A DNA stretch of 64,000 nucleotides from Sulfurimonas crateris (GTDB taxonomy: Bacteria > Campylobacterota > Campylobacteria > Campylobacterales > Sulfurimonadaceae): NCBI RefSeq assembly GCF_005217605.1, contig NZ_SZPX01000006.1:62001-126000 (forward strand). The letters are read 5' to 3'. Shown here in pieces: positions 36,700-45,894 of the stretch (positions are counted from its first letter, which is position 1; each line of letters opens with the position of its first letter). The translations under genes were made by a program, and so were the position numbers. A model generated the notes under the pieces. That model was not told the origin of the DNA. It saw nothing but the letters and a program-made list of their open reading frames with translations, and ran no database searches.

Positions 36700-38058
36700 G
36701 TGAGCATTTACAGAGAGTATGACATCAGAGGGATTTACGAGAAAGAGTTAAACAAGCAGAGCGTTGTGCGTATAGGTTACGCGCTTGCTTCAAAAATCAA
36801 AGGCGAGTATGTAGCTGTCGGTTATGACGCTAGAAGCCACTCTCCTGTTCTCTTTGAGTACCTTGTTCATGGACTAAATGCCGGTGGCAAAAAGGTTCTG
36901 GACATGGGGCTTGTTCCTACTCCCGTAAACTACTTTGCCAACTATCAGGAGTGGGATGGCATCACTCCCTCTGCTTCTGTTATGATCACAGGCTCACACA
37001 ATCCAAGCGAATACAACGGCTTTAAGATAACCATAAACAAAGCGCCTTTTTTCGGCGAAGATATCTATGCTCTGGGTCGCGAGTGTGAGACGATGGAGTT
37101 TCCCAAAGCTCCCCAAAGAGAGGTAACAAAGATAGATGCTGTTACAAGATATGTGGACTTTCTTATCAGCGAATTTTCCCACCTAAAAGAGATGCCATCG
37201 CGCATTGTCTATGACTGCGGAAACGGTGTTGCGGGAGTCGTTACAGAGAGAATTTTTGACACCTTAAGACTAAACACAAAGGGTCTCTACATTGACCCTG
37301 ACGGAACTTTTCCAAACCATCATCCAGATCCATCGGATGAGCATAATCTCGAAGATGTAAAAAAGCTTTTAGATGCCGAGGGCGATATCGCTTTTGCATA
37401 CGACGGAGATGCCGACAGAATCGCAGTGCTCACGCATAAGAACAACATCAAAGGCGACATGATGGCGCTTCTCTTTGCCATGAAGATGGAGAAACCGACA
37501 GTAGTCGGCGAAGTAAAGTGCTCGCAAGTTATGTATGACGAACTAGAGAAACGCGGTGCGAAAGCTATCATGTACAAAACGGGTCACTCGAACATAAAGG
37601 TAAAGATGCAGGAGATTGGTGCAGACCTTGCATGTGAAGTGAGCGGGCATATATTTTTCAAAAACCGCTATTTCGGTTACGATGATGCTATCTACGCAAC
37701 GCTTAGAATGTTGGAGCTTATCCATGACGGAGTCGATCTCGACGCGGAGCTTGCAAAACTTCCAAAGGTCTTCTCGACCGAAGAGATAAAAGTCCACACA
37801 ACCGAGAGCGAGAAGTTTAAGATTATCGACAAAGTAAAAGAGCTTCTCAAAAATCCTCCAGAATCGTTTCCTGCCATCAAAAATATCATTGATGTTGATG
37901 GAGTGCGCATAAACTTTGAACATGGGTGGGGGCTTGTTCGTGCTAGCAATACGACTCCTGTTCTTGTTACCCGCTTTGAATCAACCTCACAGCAAGAGGC
38001 AAAACTCTACGAAAAAGAGATGAACAATCTTATACAAAATGCAAAGGATGCTCTATGA
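36700..38058 (+). CDS. Phosphomannomutase/phosphoglucomutase, 452 aa
   Basis: Alpha-D-phosphohexomutase with the active serine in VMITGSHNPSEYNG (about 103) and the metal loop in FAYDGDADRIAV (about 230); GHIFFKNRYFGYDDA (sugar-binding) and RASNTTPVLVTRFES (phosphate-binding) are also intact. It interconverts 1- and 6-phosphates of mannose and/or glucose for polysaccharide and glycan precursor synthesis. GTG start at 36700; the promoter has TAAAAT about 35 bases upstream. First gene of a six-gene overlapping operon ending with exbD. Whether mannose or glucose is preferred is not clear, so manB or algC would both fit. Confidence 0.92.
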   Translation: MSIYREYDIRGIYEKELNKQSVVRIGYALASKIKGEYVAVGYDARSHSPVLFEYLVHGLNAGGKKVLDMGLVPTPVNYFANYQEWDGITPSASVMITGSHNPSEYNGFKITINKAPFFGEDIYALGRECETMEFPKAPQREVTKIDAVTRYVDFLISEFSHLKEMPSRIVYDCGNGVAGVVTERIFDTLRLNTKGLYIDPDGTFPNHHPDPSDEHNLEDVKKLLDAEGDIAFAYDGDADRIAVLTHKNNIKGDMMALLFAMKMEKPTVVGEVKCSQVMYDELEKRGAKAIMYKTGHSNIKVKMQEIGADLACEVSGHIFFKNRYFGYDDAIYATLRMLELIHDGVDLDAELAKLPKVFSTEEIKVHTTESEKFKIIDKVKELLKNPPESFPAIKNIIDVDGVRINFEHGWGLVRASNTTPVLVTRFESTSQQEAKLYEKEMNNLIQNAKDAL

Positions 38059-39062
38059 AAACCCACACACTTTTAATGCCGCTTGACATGCACCTCCATC
38101 TTCGCGATGCGGTAATGCTTGAAAATGTAGCGCCTCTTAGTGCCTACAGTTTCAGCGGCGCTCTAATCATGCCAAATCTTGTTCCGCCAGTCACGACCAT
38201 AGAAGATGTAAAAGCCTATAAAGAGCGCATCATAGCAGCTGTTCCGAACGACTACTTTGAGCCGTATATGACACTTTTTTATAAGAACTACGATAAAAGA
38301 TTTCTCTCAGAAGTAAAAGAGCATATTACGGCTATCAAACTCTACCCCGCAGGGATTACGACAAACTCAGAGGGCGGTGTATCTTCGTTTGACATAGAGG
38401 AGATGCGCGAGACGTTAGATGCGATGAGCATTCTTGGCATCCCTCTTTGCGTACACGGCGAGACTGACGGTTTTGTGATGGACAGAGAAGCGGAGTTTAT
38501 GAATATCTACGATCTTCTTGCTACAAACTTTCCGGACCTAAAGATCATCATGGAGCATATTACGACAAAAGAGGCTGTTGCAATGCTTGATAAGCACAAA
38601 AACCTCTATGCGACCATTACAGTGCACCACCTCCTCTTAACGCTTGATGACGTTGTCGGCGGGATGATGATGCCGCATAACTTCTGCAAACCTATCGCAA
38701 AAAGACCTGAGGATCTTGACGCGCTGCTTAGCGTTGCTCTTGAAGCGCACCCAAAAGTTATGTTCGGTTCAGACTCGGCACCACACTCAAAAGAGAAGAA
38801 AGAGTGTTCAGGGTGTGCAGCGGGAGTTTTCAGCGCACCTATCGCACTTCAGCTTCTGTGTGAGATATTTGAGCAGTACGACAAGCTTGATAATCTTCAA
38901 GCTTTTGTTAGCGATAATGCGCAGAACATCTACGGCATCTGTCCAGAGTTTAAAGAGGTGATTTTAGAAAAACGCCCCTTTGTCATACCTGATACCTATA
39001 ACGGTGTTGTACCGATGTATGCGGGAAAAATTATAAACTGGGCGATAGAGAGCATTGAATAA
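38055..39062 (+). CDS. pyrC: Dihydroorotase, 335 aa
   Basis: Zinc amidohydrolase closing N-carbamoyl-aspartate to dihydroorotate in pyrimidine synthesis. The metal histidines are in DMHLHLRD at the N-terminus, the carboxylated lysine in AIKLYPAGITTNSEGG (about 96), and further ligands in CVHGETDG and MEHITTKEAV; the catalytic aspartate lies in FGSDSAPHSKEKKE. The length matches the class II PyrC enzymes. It overlaps the phosphomutase gene by 4 bases (ATGA) and the response regulator gene by 8. Confidence 0.95.
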   Translation: MKTHTLLMPLDMHLHLRDAVMLENVAPLSAYSFSGALIMPNLVPPVTTIEDVKAYKERIIAAVPNDYFEPYMTLFYKNYDKRFLSEVKEHITAIKLYPAGITTNSEGGVSSFDIEEMRETLDAMSILGIPLCVHGETDGFVMDREAEFMNIYDLLATNFPDLKIIMEHITTKEAVAMLDKHKNLYATITVHHLLLTLDDVVGGMMMPHNFCKPIAKRPEDLDALLSVALEAHPKVMFGSDSAPHSKEKKECSGCAAGVFSAPIALQLLCEIFEQYDKLDNLQAFVSDNAQNIYGICPEFKEVILEKRPFVIPDTYNGVVPMYAGKIINWAIESIE

Positions 39063-39708
39063 GATACTGCTGCTTGAAGACGATATCCTCTTTGCAGATA
39101 CCATTATAGACCTTCTGCAGGATGCCGACTATGAGGTGACACATGTTACGAACGGACAGAGTGCCATAGATGTGACATACGCGCACAAATTTGATCTCTA
39201 TCTTTTGGATGTAAACGTGCCTATAGTTGACGGGATGACGCTCCTAAAAGAGTTAAGGGATTCGGACGACAAAACTCCTGCCATGTTTTTAACATCTCAT
39301 AAAAACAAAGAGATGTTAAAGAGAGGTTTTTTGAGCGGCGCTGATGATTATATGACCAAGCCGTTCGATGCGGATGAGATGCTTCTACGTATTGGCGCTA
39401 TTTTAAAAAGAGCCAACAGCACTTCTTTGGACTCTAATGAACTTCTACATCACGACACTCTACACAGACGGATTCTCTACAAGAACCAAGAGCTTGACCT
39501 CTCCAAAAAAGAGTATGAGCTTCTGCTGCTTCTTATGAAACATATAAACAACACTGTGCCAAAAGAGATGATCCTAGATGAGCTTTGGAGCAGCAGCGAA
39601 GGCGGGAGTGACGGAGCTATAAGAGTATATATAACACGCATAAAACAGCTTGTTCCAGAGATGAACATCGAAAATATAAGAGGTATAGGGTACAAACTTG
39701 TTTCGTAA
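39055..39708 (+). CDS. OmpR-family response regulator, 217 aa
   Basis: Receiver domain (1-115) with LEDD acidic pair, phospho-aspartate in LYLLDVNVPIVDG (about 51), threonine in AMFLTSHK and lysine in DDYMTKPFDA, joined to a winged-helix DNA-binding domain (about 125-217; DLSKKEYELLLLLMK, DGAIRVYITRIKQL, IRGIGYKLVS). TTG start overlapping pyrC by 8 bases. The overlapping downstream gene is a histidine kinase, so this is a cognate pair; regulated genes are unknown. Confidence 0.9.
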   Translation: MNKILLLEDDILFADTIIDLLQDADYEVTHVTNGQSAIDVTYAHKFDLYLLDVNVPIVDGMTLLKELRDSDDKTPAMFLTSHKNKEMLKRGFLSGADDYMTKPFDADEMLLRIGAILKRANSTSLDSNELLHHDTLHRRILYKNQELDLSKKEYELLLLLMKHINNTVPKEMILDELWSSSEGGSDGAIRVYITRIKQLVPEMNIENIRGIGYKLVS

Positions 39709-40528
39709 TCTGCGCATTACCGTTTTTATCTACTATATACTTACCGTTGCTGCTCTGATGGCTATTTTGTACTATTTTACCTCCATTACAGAGGTAGAGA
39801 ACACCACTTTGCTTCTCTTTACTCTGCTGGGTCTCGGCCTCTTTGCAGGAGCCATCATCTCTAAACTCTCCATCGACCCGCTATTTGAACATGTAACCAA
39901 CCTACAAAATCTCTCGACCGAGACGCTCCATGAGCTAAATCTTCCAATAAGCACCATAAAGACAAATATACATATGCTCAAAAAAGGTCTTGAGAGCGAA
40001 AAAGATTTTAAGAGGATCGCCAGAATAGAGAGTGCCTGCGAAATGCTGCAGCAGAGATACAACGAACTTGACTATATGATAAAGCTTCAAAGCTCAAACA
40101 TCACATACGAAGAGTTTGATCTTAGTGAGCTTGTAAAAAAGAGAGTAGAGTTTTTAGAGCGCATCTATCCTCACATAGAGTTTGAGCTTCAACTCTCGCC
40201 GCATGTTATAAAAAATGATAAAATAGGCTTATCAAAAGTAATTGACAATCTTATAGACAATGCAGTAAAATATTCACGAGATATTCACAAAATAAGTATA
40301 AGATTGCAAGATCACTCTCTTTACATAGAAGATCACGGTTGCGGGATGGACGAAGTAGAACTTATAAAAATTTTTGACAACTACTACCAGAGCAACAAAA
40401 ATATGAAAGGTTTTGGCATAGGGCTTAGCATGGTGAAGAGATTTTGCGATGCTAACGCGATTGCGCTGAACTTTAAATCCAAACCGAATGTCGGAACAAC
40501 GGTTATTTTAAAATTTAAGGAAGATTAG
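39698..40528 (+). CDS. Membrane histidine kinase, cognate to upstream regulator, 276 aa
   Basis: Two adjacent membrane helices (about 8-28 and 38-58) with almost no periplasmic loop, so the signal is likely sensed in or at the membrane. The dimerisation helix has its histidine in TLHELNLPISTIKTN (about 79), and the ATPase has the N box in VIDNLIDNAVKYS, G1 EDHGCGMDE and G2 GFGIGLSMVKRF. TTG start overlaps the regulator gene by 11 bases; its stop overlaps exbB by one base. A compact kinase without PAS or HAMP. Confidence 0.88.
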   Translation: MFRNLRITVFIYYILTVAALMAILYYFTSITEVENTTLLLFTLLGLGLFAGAIISKLSIDPLFEHVTNLQNLSTETLHELNLPISTIKTNIHMLKKGLESEKDFKRIARIESACEMLQQRYNELDYMIKLQSSNITYEEFDLSELVKKRVEFLERIYPHIEFELQLSPHVIKNDKIGLSKVIDNLIDNAVKYSRDIHKISIRLQDHSLYIEDHGCGMDEVELIKIFDNYYQSNKNMKGFGIGLSMVKRFCDANAIALNFKSKPNVGTTVILKFKED

Positions 40529-40980
40529 TGGAAGAAAATATGTTAGCGTACGCGGAAGTAGCACTTGATTACGGAGTTATGGGACTTCTAATACTTATGA
40601 GCATCGTTACTCTTTGGCTCTTTATAGAGAGGATGATGTTCTATGCAACTGTAGATGTGCAGAAGTATGAGCATAGAGACACTCTGGAGATGGAGCTTAC
40701 AGACAATATAAGTGTTATCAGTGCCATTGGCTCAAATGCTCCTTATGTCGGACTTTTGGGAACGGTCATAGGCATTATGCTCACTTTTTACACAATGGGC
40801 GATGTAGGTGCGATCGATGCAAAGAAGATCATGGTGGGACTTGCCCTTGCTCTTAAAGCTACCGCTATGGGGCTTATAGTAGCTATGCCTGCTATCGTCG
40901 CATATACTATCTTGCTTCGCAAAGTGGAGAAGATACTTACAGTATTTGACGTTGTTCAAGATAAAAAAGCAAGCATCTAA
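40528..40980 (+). CDS. exbB: ExbB/TolQ-family proton channel protein, 150 aa
   Basis: Three membrane helices, the first near residue 17-35, with the long second and third helices covering SAIGSNAPYVGLLGTVIG and KATAMGLIVAMPAIVAYT, the conserved MotA/TolQ/ExbB proton channel signature. With ExbD and a TonB protein it uses the proton gradient to power outer-membrane receptors. GTG start preceded by AAGGAAG. It is separated from exbD by two bases. A TonB gene is not adjacent; a TonB-dependent receptor lies 7 kb downstream. Confidence 0.9.
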   Translation: MEENMLAYAEVALDYGVMGLLILMSIVTLWLFIERMMFYATVDVQKYEHRDTLEMELTDNISVISAIGSNAPYVGLLGTVIGIMLTFYTMGDVGAIDAKKIMVGLALALKATAMGLIVAMPAIVAYTILLRKVEKILTVFDVVQDKKASI

Positions 40981-40982
40981 AT

Positions 40983-41381
40983 ATGGCAAAGTGCAAAAAG
41001 ATCAGAAAAAGGTTTGACGAGATAAACGTCATCCCCTTTATCGACATTATGCTCGTTCTTCTTGTTATGGTTTTAACGACCGCAACATTCGTTAATCAAG
41101 GCATTATCCCAATCGAGCTTCCAAGTGCAAAAGCAGCTTCAAAAGAGGATCTGAAAAAAGAGGTCACAGTCTACGTAAATACCAAGGGCGAGTTTTTGAT
41201 AGGGGAAGAGAGGGTTGACTTAAAGACGCTTGAAACAAGACTCAAAGCAATCTCAAAAGATCAGACGGTAGTTCTTAGAAGCGACAAAGAGTCAAAATTT
41301 CAAGACTTTGTAAGCGTCATGGATATACTAAAACGCCTAAACCACGAACAGCTCTACATAGTTACAAAAGAGGGTCAATAA
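40983..41381 (+). CDS. exbD: ExbD/TolR-family protein, 132 aa
   Basis: Short cytoplasmic basic N-terminus, one membrane helix carrying the essential aspartate (VIPFIDIMLVLLVMVL, about residues 19-34) and a periplasmic ExbD/TolR domain of about 90 residues. Partner of ExbB in the proton-driven motor that energises TonB. Last gene of the phosphomutase-pyrC-two-component-exbBD operon; the 3' end overlaps a small gene on the other strand by seven bases. Confidence 0.9.
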   Translation: MAKCKKIRKRFDEINVIPFIDIMLVLLVMVLTTATFVNQGIIPIELPSAKAASKEDLKKEVTVYVNTKGEFLIGEERVDLKTLETRLKAISKDQTVVLRSDKESKFQDFVSVMDILKRLNHEQLYIVTKEGQ

Positions 41382-41614
41382 GCTTTTTCAAGCAGTTTGA
41401 ACTGCTTGGTATGGTTGCTCTCATCCTGAGAGTTCATCTCCCTCTTATCAACCGACTCAGAACTCTTTACATCAGTGCTAAATAACTTTTGCTCGATACC
41501 ATCAACATCGTGAAAAAGTGTAGTAGCTACAAAAAAAAGCACCATGATCACGACCACGCTGACATATAGAAGTATATAGTTTTTGATATGACCTGTTTCA
41601 AAAGGGTTTTGCAT
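41375..41614 (-). CDS. Hypothetical single-helix membrane protein, 79 aa
   Basis: One membrane helix (about residues 12-31, NYILLYVSVVVIMVLFFVAT) and a polar 45-residue tail rich in serine, aspartate and lysine. No family recognised. It runs against the exbD 3' end and diverges from the 7TM hybrid kinase gene. ATG at 41614 is plausible, but a strong ribosome site is not evident. Confidence 0.55.
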   Translation of the reverse strand: MQNPFETGHIKNYILLYVSVVVIMVLFFVATTLFHDVDGIEQKLFSTDVKSSESVDKREMNSQDESNHTKQFKLLEKAY

Positions 41615-41719
41615 TGAATCTCCGAGAGTTTTTGTGACATAATAATGACAAATTTTTATCTATATTAAAGAAGCTTATTATATCATACGTGCTATTTTTA
41701 ATTAAAAAGAAGCTCATAG

Positions 41720-44062
41720 ATGCAAAAAATATTCTACTTCTTAATATTTTTCTTCATAACTCTTAGTGAAGCTTCTTCATCACAACAGGCACTAGATCTC
41801 TCTCAAAAAAACAGAAACATCGGCAAGAGCCTCCTCTACTTTGAGGACAAAAGTGCGAAGATGGATTTTGAGCAGATAAAAGATCTGCCGCAAGATGCTT
41901 TTAAACCCCTAAACAGAGATGTTGACACTCAGCTCTTTACCACATCCGCCTTATGGTACAAATTTGATGTTTATAACAAAGAGACAACTCCCATAAAAAA
42001 ATTAATAGTCATCGGAATCCCATGGATAGACAGCGTAAAAGTACATATAGAGAGTAAGAACTCAAAGCTCTGGGTATATGAGGGCGGAGATACTTTTGCA
42101 TATAAAAACAGATCACTGGATCATGTCAATACAAATTTTGAGCATGAGTTTGGGAGCGGATACTCAAGCCTTTTTGTGCAGATAAGGACTCTTGATCCCT
42201 TTATTGTCCCGATCTCCGTTATGGATAGCTCCGAGTTTTTACAAGATGAGATAGTCCACTCAAACTACACGGGTTTTGTATACGGGATCATAATGGCTAT
42301 GCTGCTTTATAACCTGATTCTGTTTTTTAGGATAAAAATAGCATATTACGGCTTCTACGTCCTCTACCTAGGACTCTTTTTGGTTATGAACGCATCTTAC
42401 AACTGCTACACTTTCAAGTGGTTTTTTTATGACTATCCTACTCTTCAAAACTGGTTTGAGTCGACATTTATATATCTATTCTCCATAGGCGGGATACTCT
42501 TTGCACAATCATTTTTAAATCTCAAAAACTCATTTCCAAGACTCAATTTAATCACAAACTATCTTCTCCTTATTTATGTCACTATTATGATAGTCACCTT
42601 CTTTATCAGCTACAGATACCACGTAACTTTTGCCATAAGCCTGACGGTACTATTTAGTCTCTATGTTTTTGGGATAACCATCTACTCCATCTTAAGGGGC
42701 AATCACTACGCAAAGCTATTCTTTCTCGCCATTACTGCAGGACTGCTTGGAACTTTGGTCACAGCCCTTACCGTCATGGCGCTGATACCATATACGGATA
42801 TCGGACTTCATGCAGTCGATTATGGTATGATTATCGATACGATTTTGCTCTCCTTTGCTTTGGCAGACAGATTTAAAGCTACGCAAGAGGAGAAGCTGCT
42901 TGCTGAAGGTAGGACTCACAAGGCACTTGCGGCAAAAAAGGCAAAGGAGGAGTTCCTCTCAAATATGAGCCATGAGATAAGAACTCCGATGAATGCAATA
43001 CTTGGATTTATCAATCTTCTAAAAAAGAGCATAAAAGATGAAAAGAACCTCTCTTACCTCAATATCATCCTATCAAATTCAAAAACACTTATGCATGTAA
43101 TAGATGATATTTTAGACCTCTCCACCATAGAGAGCGGCAAACTTGTGATAAACAAGCACTTTTTCCATCCACAAAAAGAGCTGGAGTATGTAAGCAAGCT
43201 TTTTGAGCCGACAGCAAAAGAGAAGTCCATCGAACTGATCTCCAATATAGACCCAAATATCCCATACTGCCTAGAGGGCGACCTGCTAAGAATAAAACAG
43301 ATACTGTTTAACTTTTTAAGCAATGCATTTAAGTTTACTCCCCAAGACAAAAAGATATTTATCGACATTGTCTATAAAGATTCAACTCTTATTGTCTCGG
43401 TTAAAGATGAGGGTATTGGCATACCTCTTGATGCTCAAAAGAGAATATTCGGCGCCTTTGAGCAAGCAGGCTACAGAAGCGGTGAAAAATATGGCGGCAC
43501 CGGTCTTGGACTCTCCATCTCACTAAAACTAGCCCACCTTATGGGCGGAGATATCTCGCTCTCTAGCAAAGAGGGGCAAGGAAGCACGTTTACCCTCTCT
43601 CTTCCTCTTGAGAACTGCGAATCAGGAGAGATAGAGTACCTAAAAGATGGAGAGTCTGAACTCGAAGAGAATTTTGACTACTCTAACCTCTGCGGAAATG
43701 TTCTAGTCGCAGAAGATAATAAGATGAACCAGATGCTTATGGAGATACTGCTTCAAGAGTACTCTTTAAATCCTACCATTGCCGAAGACGGCTTGGAGGC
43801 TCTAAAAATCTTCAACTCATCAAAGTTTGATCTTGTCCTGATGGATGAGAGTATGCCTAATATGACGGGAGTAGAGGCAATATATAAGATACGTGAACAT
43901 GAGAGTAAAAACGCTCTTAAGCCTACTCCAATAGTGGCTCTCACCGCAAACGTAATGGAAGAGGACAGAAAAAAGTTCTTTGAAGCCGGAGCAGATGACT
44001 TCATAGCAAAACCTATAGACATGGCAGAGCTTAACAGAGTTTTAAAACGTTTCCTCTCGTAA
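41720..44062 (+). CDS. 7TM-type hybrid histidine kinase with receiver, 780 aa
   Basis: Signal peptide (1-18), a periplasmic beta-rich domain (about 25-165) of the 7TMR-DISM extracellular type, seven membrane helices (about 185-395), HisKA with the histidine in NMSHEIRTPMNAI (about 416), HATPase with DEGIGIPLDA and GTGLGLSISLKL (about 525-635), and a C-terminal receiver (about 660-775; VLVAEDNKMN, LVLMDESMPNMTG, FIAKPIDM). No HPt or output domain, so it must pass phosphate to another protein. The periplasmic domain type is thought to bind carbohydrate-like ligands. Transcribed alone. Confidence 0.92.
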   Translation: MQKIFYFLIFFFITLSEASSSQQALDLSQKNRNIGKSLLYFEDKSAKMDFEQIKDLPQDAFKPLNRDVDTQLFTTSALWYKFDVYNKETTPIKKLIVIGIPWIDSVKVHIESKNSKLWVYEGGDTFAYKNRSLDHVNTNFEHEFGSGYSSLFVQIRTLDPFIVPISVMDSSEFLQDEIVHSNYTGFVYGIIMAMLLYNLILFFRIKIAYYGFYVLYLGLFLVMNASYNCYTFKWFFYDYPTLQNWFESTFIYLFSIGGILFAQSFLNLKNSFPRLNLITNYLLLIYVTIMIVTFFISYRYHVTFAISLTVLFSLYVFGITIYSILRGNHYAKLFFLAITAGLLGTLVTALTVMALIPYTDIGLHAVDYGMIIDTILLSFALADRFKATQEEKLLAEGRTHKALAAKKAKEEFLSNMSHEIRTPMNAILGFINLLKKSIKDEKNLSYLNIILSNSKTLMHVIDDILDLSTIESGKLVINKHFFHPQKELEYVSKLFEPTAKEKSIELISNIDPNIPYCLEGDLLRIKQILFNFLSNAFKFTPQDKKIFIDIVYKDSTLIVSVKDEGIGIPLDAQKRIFGAFEQAGYRSGEKYGGTGLGLSISLKLAHLMGGDISLSSKEGQGSTFTLSLPLENCESGEIEYLKDGESELEENFDYSNLCGNVLVAEDNKMNQMLMEILLQEYSLNPTIAEDGLEALKIFNSSKFDLVLMDESMPNMTGVEAIYKIREHESKNALKPTPIVALTANVMEEDRKKFFEAGADDFIAKPIDMAELNRVLKRFLS

Positions 44063-44145
44063 AAGTGCATAAAAAATCAACCTATAAAAGAGAATTTACA
44101 TAATTTTTATGTTAATATCGTTAAAAAAAATTTAAGGGTATATTT

Positions 44146-44655
44146 ATGCAGACGACAATGTTTAAAGGGAGCACGGTAAATTTAGAGGGAGACGCGCTTA
44201 ACGTTGGGGACAAAGCACCCGTTGTGCACGCAATAGGAACCGACTTGAACAACATAGAGATAGGCGGCGCAAAAGATAGGATACAGCTGCTTATAACAGT
44301 CCCATCACTGGATACGGACACCTGTGCGGCAGAGACAAGAAGATTTAACGAAGATGTAAACAACCTAGACATCTGTGAGACTACCGTTGTCTCTATGGAC
44401 CTTCCGTTTGCTTCGGAGCGTTTTTGTACCACAAGCGGCATCGAAAATCTCTCAGTTGCAAGCGACTATATCGACAAAGAGGTAAGCAAAGCTTACGGTG
44501 TTTTAATGTCTGACAACAAACTAAAAGGATTGAGCGCAAGAGCCGTTTTTGTGATTGATCGAAGCGGAGTGATCGTCTACAAAGAGATAGTTGGCGAAGT
44601 CACTGCAGAGCCAAACTATGAAGCAGCTCTTGAGGCGATAAAACAGGCTAGATAA
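44146..44655 (+). CDS. tpx: Thiol peroxidase, 169 aa
   Basis: Atypical two-cysteine peroxiredoxin that reduces hydroperoxides with thioredoxin as donor. The peroxidatic cysteine is C60 in VPSLDTDTCAAETRRFN, and the resolving cysteine is C93 in ASERFCTTSG, spacing as in E. coli Tpx (61/95). The conserved RAVFVIDRSGVIVYKE strand and the length are also normal. An extra cysteine at 76 is present. Single gene with its own promoter. Confidence 0.95.
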   Translation: MQTTMFKGSTVNLEGDALNVGDKAPVVHAIGTDLNNIEIGGAKDRIQLLITVPSLDTDTCAAETRRFNEDVNNLDICETTVVSMDLPFASERFCTTSGIENLSVASDYIDKEVSKAYGVLMSDNKLKGLSARAVFVIDRSGVIVYKEIVGEVTAEPNYEAALEAIKQAR

Positions 44656-44660
44656 ACCTC

Positions 44661-44828
44661 TTATGCGCTAAAGACAACTTTAGCATTAGCGATGCGCTCA
44701 TAAAGAGAGATCTTCTTTTTATAGGGCATCCACTTAACCAAAAATATTACCAGCGCCTCCCACATCGAAACCCAAGCCGCAACCGTAAGTCCCTCTGAGA
44801 CAACCGCAAAAGCGATACTTTTTTGCAT
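44661..44828 (-). CDS. Small membrane-associated protein, 55 aa
   Basis: Frame from ATG at 44828 to TAA at 44661-44663. A TATAAT promoter lies about 25 bases upstream on the minus strand, followed by a G-rich CGGGGA that may serve as ribosome site. The product has one hydrophobic helix (LTVAAWVSMWEALVIFLVKW) followed by a basic tail (MPYKKKISLYERIANAK). The helix-plus-tail resembles the C-terminus of larger membrane proteins I have seen with AW-V-MW-P patterns, so it may be a reduced relative. It lies between tpx and prs, convergent with tpx. Confidence 0.5.
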   Translation of the reverse strand: MQKSIAFAVVSEGLTVAAWVSMWEALVIFLVKWMPYKKKISLYERIANAKVVFSA

Positions 44829-44954
44829 ACACGTCCCCGCCTGCTTTAAAAATTATATTGTATCACATTGCAAAGCTTTTATATCCGCTTCGCTTTAACA
44901 ACTCCTCAGCACTATTTTTGTATAATTCACACTAAATTTTCTAAAAGGTATCCC

Positions 44955-45881
44955 ATGCGCGGTTATAAAATTTTTGCAGGTTCAGCAAGTGTAGAGTTTG
45001 CAAAAGAGGTTTGTCAGATTTTAGATGTTCCATTGGCTAAAGCCGATGTTAAAAAGTTTAGTGACGGTGAGATCTCAGTTCAGATCGCCGAGAGTGTACG
45101 CGGTCGTGACGTATTTATTGTTCAGTCAACCGGTGCTCCTTCAAACGACAATCTTATGGAGCTTCTAATTATGACAGATGCTCTTCGCAGATCTTCAGCT
45201 TCTAGCATCACGGCAGTTGTTCCATACTACGGCTATGCAAGACAGGACCGTAAAGCTGCTCCTCGTGTTCCGATCACCGCAAGATTAGTTGCAGATATGT
45301 ATGAAGCTGCAGGGATAAACAGAGTTGTTACGATAGATCTTCATGCAGGACAGATCCAAGGTTTTTTCAATATTCCTGTCGATAATCTCTATGGCTCTAT
45401 AACTTTTGAGAACTACATAAAGAGCAAAAATCTAAAAAACCCTATTATCGCTTCTCCAGACATCGGCGGAGTCGCTCGTGCACGCTACTTTGCCACAAGA
45501 ATGGGACTTGATATGGTGATTGTGGACAAACGCCGCGAAAAAGCGAACGAGAGCGAAGTTATGAATATCATCGGTGATGTTGATGGCAAAGATGTTATTA
45601 TGATCGACGATATGGTAGATACGGCAGGAACAATGGTAAAAGCCGCAACAGCGCTTAAGAACAAGGGTGCAACTTCTGTTATCGCTTGTGCTACACACGC
45701 AGTGCTCAGCGGAAAAGCTTACGACAACATCCAAAACGGCGAACTTGACGAACTTATCGTTACAAACACTCTTGAATCAAAACCACATGAGAAGATTGTA
45801 GTGCTCACGGTTGCACCTCTCTTTGCAGAGGTTATTCGCAGGGTCTATCACAACGAGAGTGTTAATTCACTTTTTGCATAA
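44955..45881 (+). CDS. prs: Ribose-phosphate pyrophosphokinase, 308 aa
   Basis: Makes PRPP from ribose 5-phosphate and ATP for nucleotide, histidine and tryptophan synthesis. The catalytic flexible-loop region PYYGYARQDRKAAPR, the DLHAGQIQGFF segment and the PRPP loop VIMIDDMVDTAGTM are all present. I choose ATG at 44955 (MRGYKIFAGSAS) after AAAAGGT; an open frame extends 29 codons upstream but is unlike the family. It is followed 13 bases later by lepA. Confidence 0.97.
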   Translation: MRGYKIFAGSASVEFAKEVCQILDVPLAKADVKKFSDGEISVQIAESVRGRDVFIVQSTGAPSNDNLMELLIMTDALRRSSASSITAVVPYYGYARQDRKAAPRVPITARLVADMYEAAGINRVVTIDLHAGQIQGFFNIPVDNLYGSITFENYIKSKNLKNPIIASPDIGGVARARYFATRMGLDMVIVDKRREKANESEVMNIIGDVDGKDVIMIDDMVDTAGTMVKAATALKNKGATSVIACATHAVLSGKAYDNIQNGELDELIVTNTLESKPHEKIVVLTVAPLFAEVIRRVYHNESVNSLFA

Positions 45882-45894
45882 ACAAGGGAATTAA

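Noticed and set aside
44868-44954. 29-codon N-terminal extension of Prs
   Set aside because: MRGYKIFAGSAS is the normal family start and has its own ribosome site.
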